A DNA stretch of 64,000 nucleotides from Diatrype stigma (lineage: Eukaryota > Ascomycota > Sordariomycetes > Xylariales > Diatrypaceae). This document shows positions 36,158-47,296 of this stretch, one piece after another. The stretch is taken from contig JAKJXP020000022.1 of NCBI GenBank assembly GCA_022225965.2, positions 62,001 through 126,000 of the forward strand. Reading direction: 5' to 3'. Both the position numbers and the translations under genes were made by a program. Numbering within the stretch: the stretch's first letter is position 1; each line of letters begins with the position of its first letter. The notes beneath the pieces were generated by a model. The model saw only the letters and a program-made list of their open reading frames with translations, did not search any database and was not told the DNA's origin.

Positions 36158-36649
36158 ATGTACAACCAAGATATGAACACCGAAGAGGCAAAGGGCGGCA
36201 TGGGTTGTAGATGTGGAGTGACAGTCTACCCCTCCCCACGAGCCTCTATGATCGTGAAATGGGTTGTTTAAAGGCTGATATCTCACTGTACTTTCACGTT
36301 TATATTATGTGGTCGTTTAGGGGTATTTGCTAGGTGGCAATGATTGCTTTAGGCCGCTGTAGGTTACAGCAGGCTGCAGCAGGCTGCAGCAGGAGGAAAA
36401 CAGGGGAAATCAGTGGCTTTGTGGAGGAATCAGCCTATAAAAGCTGAACTGCTAGACGATAGATAACTTAGAATGAAGTAAGATTCTTCAGTATAACGCA
36501 AATAGCAAAATATCATTTAATATTGTGGTGTACCTTCACATCTGGTTGATCAAGTAGCAGGCGGTCATCGTGTACATATACTCCAACTGACTGGATAGAA
36601 AACTATAACACAAGCGAAAACCAATTTATAGACACAGATCCTTGTATAG
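36158..36649. repeat. Repeat-like DNA left of the LTR element
   Basis: Contains a CAGGCTGCAG tandem at about 36367-36392 and a TATAAAAGC box at about 36436. Composition is LTR-like. Ends are not defined and no target duplication was found; it may be part of a degenerate retroelement. Confidence 0.3.
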
Positions 36650-36654
36650 TTTTC

Positions 36655-36805
36655 TGTTGGGTGGCTAGTACCTTAGTCATCCTATCCACTCCAGTATATA
36701 GGCTAGCTCTCACACTCAGCTTCACAGCTGGATCCCACACACTTACATATACCGATTTTACCACTCCTTCTTTTCCCCTTCTTTCCAGTACAGTTTCATA
36801 CATTA
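36655..36805 (+). repeat. 5' LTR of TRIM-like element
   Basis: 151 bp, TGTTGGG...CATTA. It differs from the right copy only at the CAGTAT/CAATAT position (near 36693). Confidence 0.8.
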
Positions 36806-36818
36806 GGTTATGAGCTCC
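36806..36818 (+). other. Primer-binding site, initiator tRNA-Met half-molecule type
   Basis: GGTTATGAGCTCC follows the LTR directly. The first ten bases are complementary to the anticodon arm of initiator tRNA-Met (GCTCATAACC), the primer mode of Drosophila copia and many fungal Copia elements. Confidence 0.65.
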
Positions 36819-37043
36819 TAATTGCTTCCACCGGCGGCGTTACGGCTTTATAAAGCGCGTTAATTGCTTGCCGGTATCTGCTGCAAGCTGCCAGCTTCCT
36901 TTTAGGGGCTGCGCAGAAATTTTCACCCATTCGGAACAACAATCGCCGGCATTTGCGGACGATTTCCGACCTACACAATTCAAACAAATTCCAACAATTC
37001 CAACAATTCAAACAATCCAACAACTTTAATACAGCTGGGTTCA

Positions 37044-37118
37044 GGAAGCCCTGGGTACTAATCCCTAAAAATCCTCAGGGTAATGGAAGCCTTAGGTACT
37101 AACCCCTAAAAATCCTCA
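37044..37118 (+). repeat. 41-bp tandem duplication inside the element
   Basis: Two diverged units of period 41 bp (starting 37044 and 37085), each containing GGTACTAAYCCCTAAAAATC. Confidence 0.6.
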
Positions 37119-37664
37119 TCTTTCGGCGTGGGCAAAGTCCCATTCCATTTCAAAATATCCGACGATTCGGATTTTCATCTGTCGCAGCAAATTTTGCAGC
37201 AAAAACGCATTAATTTTGTACGCCCCATACCCCCATAACTATTTTCGCTTGGTTTTATACTAAGCGCATATCTTATTCGGCAATAGGGCAGCTAGCGTTG
37301 TTATAGCGCTGCTGCCCGCATGCGCCCGAAGGACTTAACAACTTCACTTCTTCGTCGAGGTCCTAATCTAGGGGGCAGAACTTCGTACGACCCCTATACC
37401 TTTACGATCGTATATATTACCTATCGCCTTCGATTAACAGCCGACGAGTCGATGTTAAAGAAACCAGTGCCTAAGAACCAAAAGCAAGAAGCTAAAACCA
37501 AAGGAACCAGGGTGAAAGGGGCTCGAAGCAAAGTACCCGAGTAGCTAAAGACGAATAGAACCAGGAGAAAGAATGGGAAATATACGGAAGAATGGGATAG
37601 GGGGGTTTTATATACGCCGTACGTATGCCATAGGGGCAGCCCGTCCATATACGTATAGGTGATG

Positions 37665-37732
37665 TACGTTAGTATGGCTTACGATGGCTTCGTTTCCGTA
37701 CGTCAATATGGCTTGCGATGCTTTCGTTTCCG
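37665..37732 (+). repeat. 34-bp tandem duplication inside the element
   Basis: Two adjacent diverged 34-bp units (37665-37698, 37699-37732), each ending CTTTCGTTTCCG or GCTTCGTTTCCG. Confidence 0.6.
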
Positions 37733-37740
37733 AGTAGCCT

Positions 37741-37749
37741 AAGGGGCAG
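37741..37749 (+). other. Polypurine tract before 3' LTR
   Basis: AAGGGGCAG abuts the 3' LTR, the position expected for the plus-strand primer. Confidence 0.55.
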
Positions 37750-37900
37750 TGTTGGGTGGCTAGTACCTTAGTCATCCTATCCACTCCAATATATAGGCTA
37801 GCTCTCACACTCAGCTTCACAGCTGGATCCCACACACTTACATATACCGATTTTACCACTCCTTCTTTTCCCCTTCTTTCCAGTACAGTTTCATACATTA
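37750..37900 (+). repeat. 3' LTR of TRIM-like element
   Basis: Second 151-bp copy, followed directly by the TTTTC target duplication. Confidence 0.8.
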
Positions 37901-37999
37901 TTTTCTGCTACATGTACCTACATACGGTGCGCAACAGATGTGCAGACACGATGTAATGGAGTCACCAGGTACCTCGGTATGTATATAAACTACCTAGGT

Positions 38000-38240
38000 G
38001 GTGTGGATCCCTAAGGCAGTGAATGCCAAAGCTAAGGCATTCGGCTGATTAGATAATAGGAAGTGAATTCCTAAGGAATTCACTTCTGCAACTGTATTGT
38101 ATTTAGATACAGGTCAGGAAACCTTCTGTTTCCTTTCCTTCTTTTCCTTTCCTTTAAGTAACAATTGCAACAGAAACCCTAAGGACTTAATACTCAGCTG
38201 GATCAGTGATAATTAGGTAATTGGGGTTAGTTGCAATACG
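38000..38240. repeat. LTR-like fragment with twin hairpins
   Basis: Two hairpins lie in a row: GAATGCC (38021-38027) with GGCATTC (38036-38042), and perfect 12-bp arms GAAGTGAATTCC (38060-38071) / GGAATTCACTTC (38075-38086) around a 3-nt loop. Pyrimidine-rich DNA and a GGATCAGTGATAATTAGG segment follow. This recalls solo LTRs of fungal retroelements, but I found no flanking duplication or paired copy in the window. Confidence 0.35.
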
Positions 38241-38747
38241 CACAGTGGTACATGATTATTCAAATCCAGATTATCCCAGTACGCCTTTTGTACTAGAGGG
38301 TAATAGTAAATATATGGTTCAGCACCTATTGTTTCTTGACATTGTTCTTGAAAATTCACTTTCTAGTTCTACCATGGATAGAAACAGCCATTACCGTAAG
38401 TACTGCTGCCAGCGTTACTAGTATTGCCACAAGGGTTCTATCACAAAGATCTGAGGCTCGAACAACAGTTTCTTACACAGTCCTAAACTATCTTCATCTG
38501 TCACTCTTCAGAGGAACCTCAAACTCTTACCCGAACTCCACGTACCCATCGATTCTGGCGAGCGAATACCAGTTTCTCTTCCTTTCCCTCTTTATACTTG
38601 ACTAGCAAGTGGTAAGCTGGTCTTGCCTCATACTACTTCTTTATCCGTACCAATCATCAGCATTGTCATAGCTGGTATACCACCTCTATTACTTCTACCA
38701 CCATCTCCACCACGATCGATACTGTCATCACCGTCACTATCGTTACC

Positions 38748-39700
38748 ATGGCTGGGCGTCAGAACAGACCAAAAAGGGCGATTTTCGGCAATCCTCGAGT
38801 ATGTAAACATATGGCAATATTCATAGTTCCTATGCTGATAAGATACAGGTGCCCGACTCTGGAAACAGAGAGAAGACCTCATTCAAGGACACGAACCGGC
38901 TCCGGGTGATTGAACCCCCAGAAGATGCCTGGGCCTATAAGCTAGGAGACTCGCCAAACTTGGACATGTTGACGAAGCTGGGCCCGCTGCCTCATACCAA
39001 AGAAGCCCGTAGCAAGATGTGGTGCCAGAACTGCTACACGATGCACGACCCTGCCCTATGTCTAGGCCCACTGAAGAAGGGCCTTCTTGACATCTGCGTC
39101 ATCTGTGGCGGGCGTCATCTTGTTGAAGATTGCCTTTGGTTTACCAAGGACAACTTCATGAGATACGCCTGGTATCACCGACAAGCTCGACCTCCAGTGA
39201 AGACCCGAGTGTCGCTATCGGACTCCCTTGTTTTGGAGCTCTCCCCGGCCGAACGAGAGCGCATCGTAGCGGCTGTTCAGAGGCCTGAGTTTTCCAGGGA
39301 CATCGACACTAAGAACATGGATCACTGCGTAGGCAGTGGCATACTATTCTTCTGGAAGAGCTACGATTACGGCGCAGAGAAAGCTCCAGAGGTGGAGGCT
39401 CAGAAGGCCATATGGCGTCGGGGGTACGGTGTCGAGCGACACACCATACTCCGGATCGACCCCGACGCCAGCATGGCCTTCGGCCCAGCGGCTACAATGA
39501 GTGCCAAACAGGGAGAACCGCGTCCCAACATCGACACGCATACAAACAAGCGCATAGAGTATGTCAAGGCAGAGAAGGAAAAACTTAAAGCGCAGCAAGA
39601 TGCTCAGCCACCAACCCCTCTGAGCCTAGAGGAAAGATTGCTAGCAATGTCCTTCAAAGAACTCGAGAAGTTCAAGGAGGGGCCTTCAAAGGGCAATTAG
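38748..39700 (+). CDS. Protein with two zinc-knuckle-like CX2CX3HX4C motifs
   Basis: Proposed exons 38748-38798 and 38849-39700, 300 aa. The longer frame has no ATG near its start. A 50-bp intron (GTATGT donor, TGCTGAT branch region, CAG acceptor) links it in frame to a 17-codon first exon, MAGRQNRPKRAIFGNPR. The body contains two back-to-back motifs of identical spacing, CQNCYTMHDPALC and CVICGGRHLVEDC (each CX2CX3HX4C), one residue shorter between the second Cys and His than the classic retroviral CCHC knuckle. A charged region follows, then a Lys/Glu-rich helical C-terminus (RIEYVKAEKEKLKAQQ, ERLLAMSFKELEKFKE). Family not recognised. It lies between the LTR island and the PKS cluster, so descent from a retroelement Gag or a nucleic-acid-binding role is possible but unproven. 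Confidence 0.7.
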
Positions 39701-40363
39701 AACTGCATTGAGCTTTCAGAGGTCGTTAGGTATGTTCTGTGCTAATTCCATGCTATTTTGGATCCGTACAAAACCTGCTACAGTTTCCAGTCTCCCCTTT
39801 CATCTAGTTAATGATAGACACTGACTTCTGTCTTAGTAGATATCACGAACGGTGGTAAAGGGATGAATAGACGAGGTTAAGGAAAACTGTGGCGATGGGG
39901 GCTAGATCGGAAAGTCTGACTGATATGATATGACGATCACCGTCGAGGGCCAGCGAGCTCGCCGGAAGAAGTACAAGGCTATCAAGGAAAACGTGGAGCC
40001 GCTCGACTTCGACTCATCCGAACTCGGCGAGAATACGATGTTGGAGCTAGAGTGCTTATATACCAGAATTAGATACAAGACTACTTCGCGCAAGCGAAAC
40101 ATCGCTCCGTCCATTGGCTCTCGAGCTTGGTTCCATCCAACCGAACGGAACCAGATGGTAGGGCCTATATCATCGATTCTTCGCTTCTGTATAATAATAT
40201 GTCTGTTTCCGAATCACGTTATGTTTGATTTTCCAACTGTGACAAAGACTGTTGTGAAACTGTACCCATCAGAATTTCCCTGCCGACATAATGGGGTTTA
40301 CTCCTACAAGTGATAGAAACCATGCGCCCACATGGATAATGGAATGACATTTTAATACACCAT
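39701..40363. other. Spacer with a doubtful small frame
   Basis: It holds a 127-codon plus-strand frame, 39930-40313, starting MTITVEGQRARRKKYKAIKENV. The first 45 codons look protein-like (basic then acidic), but the rest is AT-rich and irregular. I treat it as a doubtful gene or fragment. No family recognised. Confidence 0.3.
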
Positions 40364-43300
40364 CTACCTGTTCTCTTCTACCCATTCCTTAAATTCTCCG
40401 ATTGTAGGACACTCTAGAAATAGTGAGCTCTTGATATCCAACTTCAGCTGCGACTTGCACTTCTCGGCTAATACCAGAGACATCAGCGAGTCGACGCCGA
40501 TGGAGGTGAACAGTATGTCATCTCCTAATTCCGACTTCTCAAGTCCGGTTTCGGCAGCAATGAGATCTATTAGTGCTGCGATCGTACTGTTCTCTTCCTT
40601 TGCCGAAGTAGCAGCAGTGGTCGTCTTCGTCTCAACTCTGGCTTCAGTCTGAGGCGGCAGCTGAGGAGTGGACGGTTGTGGATCAACTGAGGGAATCTGC
40701 GGTGCCGATACAACTCCAGGGATGGCGGCGGGATTCGGTATTTCCGTGGGCTGCGCTGGTTTTGCAGGAGGATCAACTGCAGCTGAGACTGTCTTGACTT
40801 CGTGCCCGTCGCCTTTCTTGGGCGAGAAGAAGCGGTCCATGAGCAGGCGCGGGAACTGCCTGAACTTGATCTGCCCCACCATGCCGACGATGGCCTCGCC
40901 CTGAAGGATGTACACGTCGCCGGCCCAGACGCCACTCTCGTCCGTCGGCAGCATCTTGACGTAGTTGGTGTAGCTCGCGCCCGCCTCGAGCGGCCGCGCG
41001 AAGCGCATGCTCTCCCATCCGGGGGTGACGTAGAAGTAGTCGGCCGTGTTGGACGCGTCGCTGCCATTGACGACGAGCCCCGCCAGATGCGCCACGCTGT
41101 CGATCCAGTGCGGCGGGGTGTGCCAGACACCGTCCTTGCCGCCCTCGCCACCGCCGCCAGATAGCGTCACCTGCGCGCACGCCTCGTACCCGTGCAGGAT
41201 CACGGACTGCATCCCCCGGTACCGGTCCGCGTAGTCCACCACGTTCTTGAACAGCGTGTACGCCATGTTGCGCGACAGCCGGCTGGCCCTTCCCTCCGCC
41301 GCGAGCCGCTCCAGTGCGCCGATCCGCCCCGCCACCAGGTGCGCGACCCGGCCCCACTCCCACAGCCACGCCGCCCCGGAGTCCTCCGCGAAGCTCACCC
41401 AACATGTCCCATACGGCTCCGACGCCCGCGTCCCGCCGTCGTCTGACGCGTTGTACAGCTGCACCGCCATCGAGCCTGTACCACGGTCGAGCGTCGCTTC
41501 GAGCTGCAGCAACTGTGTCCCGCCGTTGCCGTCACGGGACTTGGCTACTTGGCCTTCGGCGATCACTAGGTCGTTGACGCTCATGATGGAATTTGGCGAT
41601 TTCGGCCCGACCTGATCGCGCAAGTACTTGCCGACTGTAAAGGCCATGTCGGCCCAGATTGACTACACAAAAATGTTAGTTCCTGGTTCATAACCTACCT
41701 TGAGAGATGATACATTCGAGGGGATATATGATTGTTCAGGATTCAAGAAATCTTGCAGATTAACTTACCGATGTGGCCACTCCATGGCCATTCATCAAGT
41801 GACCCTCGACGGCTTCATACAAGGTTGGGTCGAGCAGATTGGAGCGAGTAATAATTGAAGCTGTGTTGCCGCCGATCGCCTCAGAAATGATGCCGTGTAT
41901 TGATGAAGTCTTGAGCTTGGATGACAGGGTGATGCTTTGGCCCTTGTTCCCTAGCTTCTCGAGGTTATGCTTGATGTTCGCCTTGTCGAGTGTCCAGGTC
42001 CCAAGATACGGGATCCAGTAGTTCTTCTCGTTCCACTTATACGACGGCAGGGTGAGCAGGCTGTGGGCCCTCTCGTAGGGACGGAAGTACTCGTTCCAGG
42101 CGATCTCGACCCCTTTCCCGTGCAGCCAAGCCAGGGAGGAGCTTATAGTCGTGAAGTTGTCGATATTACGCTTCAACGAGGGTACGACCTTGTCGGTCCC
42201 GAGGACGTCCTTGACGAAATTGGCCGCCACGAAGTGCGGGCCGAGTTCGATCCACACGAGTTCCGCGTCGGCAATGCCAAGCTCCTGCGCCGCATCGAGC
42301 GCGCCGGCGAAGTCGACCGGCTCCCTCGTCGCGCGGCTGAGGTATCTGCCGTTCAGCGTCTTCCCGTCGAAGATGACCTCAGTCAATAGGGGAGATATGA
42401 CTGGGATGTTGGGGGTCTTGAACTTGACGTTCTCGGCGAGGCGCTCGAGCGGAGCGAGGATCGGCTCGACTTGCGCGGTATGGAACGCGTAGGGCACATC
42501 GAGCAAGGTGCATTTGAGACCGGCGCTCTGCAGCCTCGTCGCTATGCGCTGCATGGACTCGGCCGTCCCACTGATGACAGTGTCATTTTCCGTGTTCACG
42601 CAGGAGACCTCGTATGCTTCCTCCTTGTTGGCGTCGTCGTCATCGTCATCGTCGGGCAGCAGGTCTTCGAGCTGTGCGAGCGACGCGCGCACGGCTAGCA
42701 TCTTGTGGCTGCCACTGTCGCAAGTCTTCGTTAACAGCTCGGCCCGCGAGCCCGCGAGGAAGAGCGCGTCGACATCCGAGAGCGTGCCGGCGGCCACGAG
42801 TGCGGCGTACTCGCCGAGCGAGTGGCCTAGGACCACGGACGCCTGGATCCCAAGCGAATTCCAGAACCGGACGAGCGCAATCTCGATGACTACTATAGTG
42901 AGCTGAGTCACCACCGGGGACAGCTCACCGGCGGCTGCGCCCTCTACGCAAGGTAGTACTGGTGGGAAGCCAAGCCCCCTGACTAGCCGATCAAGGCGGT
43001 TGACTTCTGAAGAGAAGATTGGATAAAATGTGTACAATTGTTGCCCAATACCGTTGTAGAAAGCACCCTGTCCTGTGAAAACAAATGCGACAGGTGGAGG
43101 CTTAAGAGGAACAGACTCTGCTTTGAGGGCTGTTTCTTTCTGAGCGGTCAAGAACTTTTGCAATTTGGTGATGCTGTCGACAGATTCCGAAATCCGGAAA
43201 TTGTGGTGCATACGGCGGGCGCACAAAGTGTACGATAGATCGCCCAGATTAACTTCGGGGTGGGCGGCGAGGTAGGCAAGCAATGCTTCTATGTTCATCT

Positions 43301-46088
43301 TCAGGGAGTTCTTACTCCGGGCGGATACAGTGAAAGGGTAAGAAGCGCGGGGGTCCTCCCCTACACGGAGCTTCTCAGGGGCATCCTCTAGTAGAACCGT
43401 AGTGTTTCCTCCGTGCGCTCCGAAGCTGTTTACGATCGCGAAGCGGGTTCCTTTGCTAGGCCTTTCCCAGGGCGTGTTCTCCAGGTTTAGACCCATGTTT
43501 CGCTCTTCCAGGTCTTGGGGAATGCTCGGATTCATGACTTTTACCCCTATATGGGGCGGGATAGAATTCTTTTGATACATCAAGAGTACCTTCAGCAATG
43601 AGGATATACCAGCAGCGGCTTCCCCGTGGCCTATGTTGGTTTTCACCGAACCAACTCGAAGCCGTTGGCTCTTGCGACGCTTCTGTGGCGTAAGAGGTGC
43701 GAACACTTCTGCCACGGACCTGGACTCCTCGCGGTCGCCCACCTGAGTCCCAGTCCCGTGAATTTCGATATAGCTCACGTCGAGAGGGCTAACGCCCGCC
43801 CTCGACATGACGTTTCGATAATTCCGCATCTGGCTCGGGGCGTGTGGCTGGGTGATGGAAGCCGCTTCGGCCGACTGGTTCGTAGCTGCCGAAAGGATTA
43901 CGGCGATGACGTTATCATTATCGGCCACGGCATCTTCCAACCTCTTTATCACGACGCTCCCGACGCCGTCGCCGCGGCAGTAGCCGTCGGCCGACTCGTC
44001 CCAGACCTTGCACTGCCCGGTCCTCGACAGGAAGTGCCCCTTGCCCAGCTGGGCGAAGTTGTCCGGGTCGGTGATGACGTTCAGCCCGCCGGCGAGGACG
44101 GTGTCGGCCTCGCCGGCCCAGAGCGCAGCACAGGCCGCGTTGACGGCCGCCAGGCCGCTCGAGCAGGCCGTGTCTAAGTTGAAGCTGGGCCCGCCGAACT
44201 TGAAGAAGTACTGGACGCGGCCGTTGGCGAAGGCGCGCTCGCCCCCGGGGACCGCGTACGTGCCGATGTTCTGGCTGGCGTTAAGCTCGCGCCAGTCGTC
44301 GCTAGCCTGCCCGTAGAAGGTGCCCACGCGGGTGGCGCCGGACGCTCGCGTGCGGTCCGGCACGTGGCCCGCCATCTCGAGCGCCTCGTAGGCCGTCACC
44401 AGCGCCAGGCGGTGCATGGGGTCGGTCTCGAGCGCCTCGCGCGGCGACATGTTGAAGAACCCGGCGTCGAAGAGGCCCGGGCCGTCCATCGCGCACATGT
44501 ACGGCGTCGGCGTCGAGTTCTCGATCGTCCCCGTCGGGTCGTAGTGCGCCCCGATGTCGAACCGGTCCGCCGGCACCGTCCCGTACACGTCGCGGCCCTC
44601 GACCATCAGCTGCCAGAACAGCTCCGTGTCGCGGGCGCCCCCCGGCAGCCGGCACGACATCCCCACCACGGCCAGCTTCGACTGCTTCGGGTCGCGCGGG
44701 ATCCGCGCCGCGGGCTCGCGCCCCGCCCAATCGACGAGGTCGTGGCGGGCGATGCGCGGCGCGTCCGCGCTGCTCGCCTCGATGCTGGTTATGATGGCCT
44801 TCAGAACCAGGGACGAGCGGAAGCTCCAGATGAGGCACTCCTTCGCTGCCCGCGCGGGCGATGATGGCGATGACGACGACGACGGCAGGCGCGAGACGAT
44901 TCCCCGGGCCACGTTGTCTACGTGGATCTTCCGCGTCAGTAGCTGGTCGACAACCTGGGCGGCCAGGCCGCGGAAGTCCTCAGCACCGAACGGCGTGCCC
45001 GTCCCTGAGGACAACAGCGGGACGAGCACCCTCGGGCTCCGAGCACCCGCTGCCGCAGTCCCGTCCTTCTCGACTGCCGGCCGGGACGCATCATCGAGGA
45101 TGACCCGGACATCTTCCGCCGAGTATATGTGAGGCGCATGGCAGAGGCCGTGGTGGACGGGGAGCGGGAAGAAGTTGGAGTAGCGTAGGACGTCCGAGTC
45201 CTTGAGGCACGCTCTGAGACGCGATGGCGGGCCGCTGATGCTCACGGACGTCTTGTCGGAGGCGCTCATGAAGACCGAGGTCAGAGCCGGATTCGACTAA
45301 GAGACAATAACACGTCAGGAGGTCCAAAGAATGCCAAGGAAGCATAGAAACTTACGGTCTTCTTGTTGTATTCATCTAGCTCGGCCTGAACCGTCTCCGC
45401 TGAGACACCAGGAACGACATATGCCCAGCTCTCTGCGTCGGCGCTCCCCTCGGGGGCTTCAAGAAGCGATGATGTCTCGTAAACGTGGATTCCGAGCCGG
45501 AATGCTATCCGCACAGCTTCCGCGCCATTCATGGCGAGGTCGGCGAGGGTCTGCGAGACCGCGACCGCCGCTGCTGCGAGCAATCCGCATCCGAGGCCGG
45601 TGAGGGCGGTGCTCGTCTTGGCGAAATCGTAGGGTTTGGCCTCGACTTCGCAATGTCTAATGTATGTATCCTGTGTGAGCGGTGGGATTCCCGGTACGCG
45701 GCGGATACATAGTCACTTACGCGAGAATGGAACCAAGCTGGAAGATGCAGAGGAAGACGCCCTCCATCGCCCCGCCCAGCGGCCCGTTCTGGAAGCTGGC
45801 ATCGCCAACGAGGGCGAGCACGTCTTCCGCTGGTGGCATTTGTTTCTGCCATGACTTGGGAAGCCGTGCGACCTCGTCCCTAATTGTCCTGTTGCAGAGC
45901 GAGAGCAGGGACGCCAGATGCGTGAACCTCAGGTCCTTGCTCAGCCTCACGAGGCTTCTGAACAGGACACCGACCTCGTCGGCTGGGAAGTCGTTGGTGA
46001 AGAATACAAAGACGGGGGGCTTAGTAGTGTCCCTTTCGAGGGAGGCATCCATCGCCGATACCACAGATATGGACGACGGAGTGCTCAT
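40364..46088 (-). CDS. Non-reducing polyketide synthase, SAT-KS-MAT-PT-ACP
   Basis: Minus-strand exons 45721-46088, 45356-45656, 41769-45296 and 40364-41662 give 1,831 aa; all joins keep frame. SAT: FVFFTNDFPADEV, atypical site GLGCG (143-147), GLCHAPHIY (His276). KS from KLAVVGMSC (about 425): nucleophile in DTACSSG (about 598), EIHGTGT, NIGHGEAAAG. MAT: FTGQGA, GHSLGEYAALVAAG (about 1048), YAFHTAQ. PT: EGHLMNGHGVATSSIWADMA (His about 1388) and PPHWIDSVAHL (Asp about 1586). Pro-rich linker, then one ACP, SIGVDSLMSL (Ser about 1789). The protein stops after the ACP with no TE, Claisen cyclase, reductase or methyltransferase domain. That is the layout of group V NR-PKSs, which rely on a separate metallo-beta-lactamase thioesterase, also encoded nearby. 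It should make an aromatic polyketide; chain length cannot be read from sequence. Confidence 0.95.
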
Positions 46089-46240
46089 CGTGAAAGAAGG
46101 AACAAATGATGAACCTCGAGGTAGAAATCACTCTCTCAAGAACTAGATACGTAGTGATAGGTTATATTGAAGAAGCTATGGTAAGAATAGTGCGTTGAGG
46201 CTATTGACAGGAGACAAACTTCTGCTGTCGTCTTTCTGTT

Positions 46241-46252
46241 CCGCGAAAGCGG
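46241..46252. promoter_or_regulatory. Candidate Zn2Cys6 binding site upstream of the PKS
   Basis: CCGCGAAAGCGG, a CCG-N6-CGG inverted repeat about 153 bp upstream of the PKS ATG. Inverted CGG triplets are the usual targets of Zn2Cys6 factors; binding by the cluster regulator is inference. Confidence 0.4.
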
Positions 46253-47296
46253 TCGCAAGTTCTTCTAAGATGCTCTACAGCCCCCTTCTTTTACACTTGG
46301 TCCATATACGGACGTGTCCTAAAGACTCGGAATATGGCGGTTAGACCCATGAGTCCTGCCGGAGACGCTTTTCAACCAGAGCCTGAGCCCGACTCGCCGG
46401 TGATCATGCTGGCTCCTCTCTGAGGATTAGGTATCTCCCAGTATCTGAAGTCCCACGCCTAGATGACCGTTCTTGTTTGTCAGTCGGTCCGTCCCGGCAT
46501 GAACAGCCATGCAGCGACCCGTCCGCCGAAGCCCGGGATAGATTTGACAGCCATTGACCCTAGTCTCTGTGTTCCCGAATTCGGAGAGCGTATAATTCGG
46601 GCAGCATGTTACCGTGTGGCTTTCCGGCTTGCGATAAGCTCCGTAGTGTGTTATCTCAGTTGAAGGGAAGGTGAGGGGGAGACGACAGTTACCTCACAGC
46701 CTCCTAAAGGGGGGGGGAAGAGGATAGGACTTTTCCACTCCCCAGGATTGCCCCACTTCTAATCAAGGACCCCTTTACCTTCACAGAGACCCTGTCTCTG
46801 TCAACATTATTGGTCAAAATGGCCCCTTTTGTGGCGTTCGTGACAAACCCCCTTTCGGGTAACCTACATATCCCTCCATGTCCATACTGTGGAAGGAGTA
46901 AGCGGCTAAGGCCCAGAAGGCGTTGAGCCCTATGCAAACTGGGGTATTACAGCATCTTCCGACTGCCCGGCCTTGACCGTAACAGTCGAGCCACCTGGAC
47001 ATAAGGTACTGCCCAAAATGCAATTAGAATAATTAGGTTTGGCCAGGTAAGCAAGCATATTTGATTACTCTTGTTTCGGTAACACCAACTATATCATTAT
47101 TGATTATCCACGCGATCCATATAATTCACGCCAATTTATCATGGCCCAATTATATTTCTATACTGAGATAATATCGTTGACGAGTTGGTACTACGTAGTC
47201 AGGGGGTGGCACAGCCTATTGCTATAGGAGGTTTATAGTGGGGTTATAGGGGTCTAGGGGGTGGGTGGACGTCTAAATAAGCTCGCACGCTACGAT

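Larger units (their letters stand above)
36655..37900 (+). mobile_element. TRIM-like non-autonomous Copia-type LTR retrotransposon
   Basis: Two 151-bp direct repeats (36655-36805 and 37750-37900), differing at a single G/A position, flank a 944-bp interior. Both begin TGTTGGG, a start common to Ty1/copia LTRs. A 5-bp target duplication TTTTC sits immediately outside each end (36650-36654, 37901-37905). Directly after the left repeat is a primer-binding site matching a half-molecule of initiator tRNA-Met. Directly before the right repeat is the purine tract AAGGGGCAG. The interior has no gag or pol; its largest frame (37320-37544) is an unrecognised 74-codon peptide. Near-identical LTRs indicate recent insertion, so an autonomous helper probably exists in the genome. 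The repeats end in ATTA rather than the usual CA; the canonical end may lie 3 bp earlier. Confidence 0.8.

Noticed and set aside
36603..37898. Two frames beginning MYETVLERRGKEG on the minus strand
   Set aside because: They are translations of the two LTR copies, not genes; identical starts come from the repeat.
38000..38240. Firm solo-LTR call
   Set aside because: TG...CA ends can be placed in several ways and no matching target duplication was found, so only a low-confidence repeat is listed.
38849..38851. GTG as start codon of the zinc-knuckle protein
   Set aside because: A nuclear fungal gene would need ATG; a 50-bp intron with good signals supplies one at 38748.
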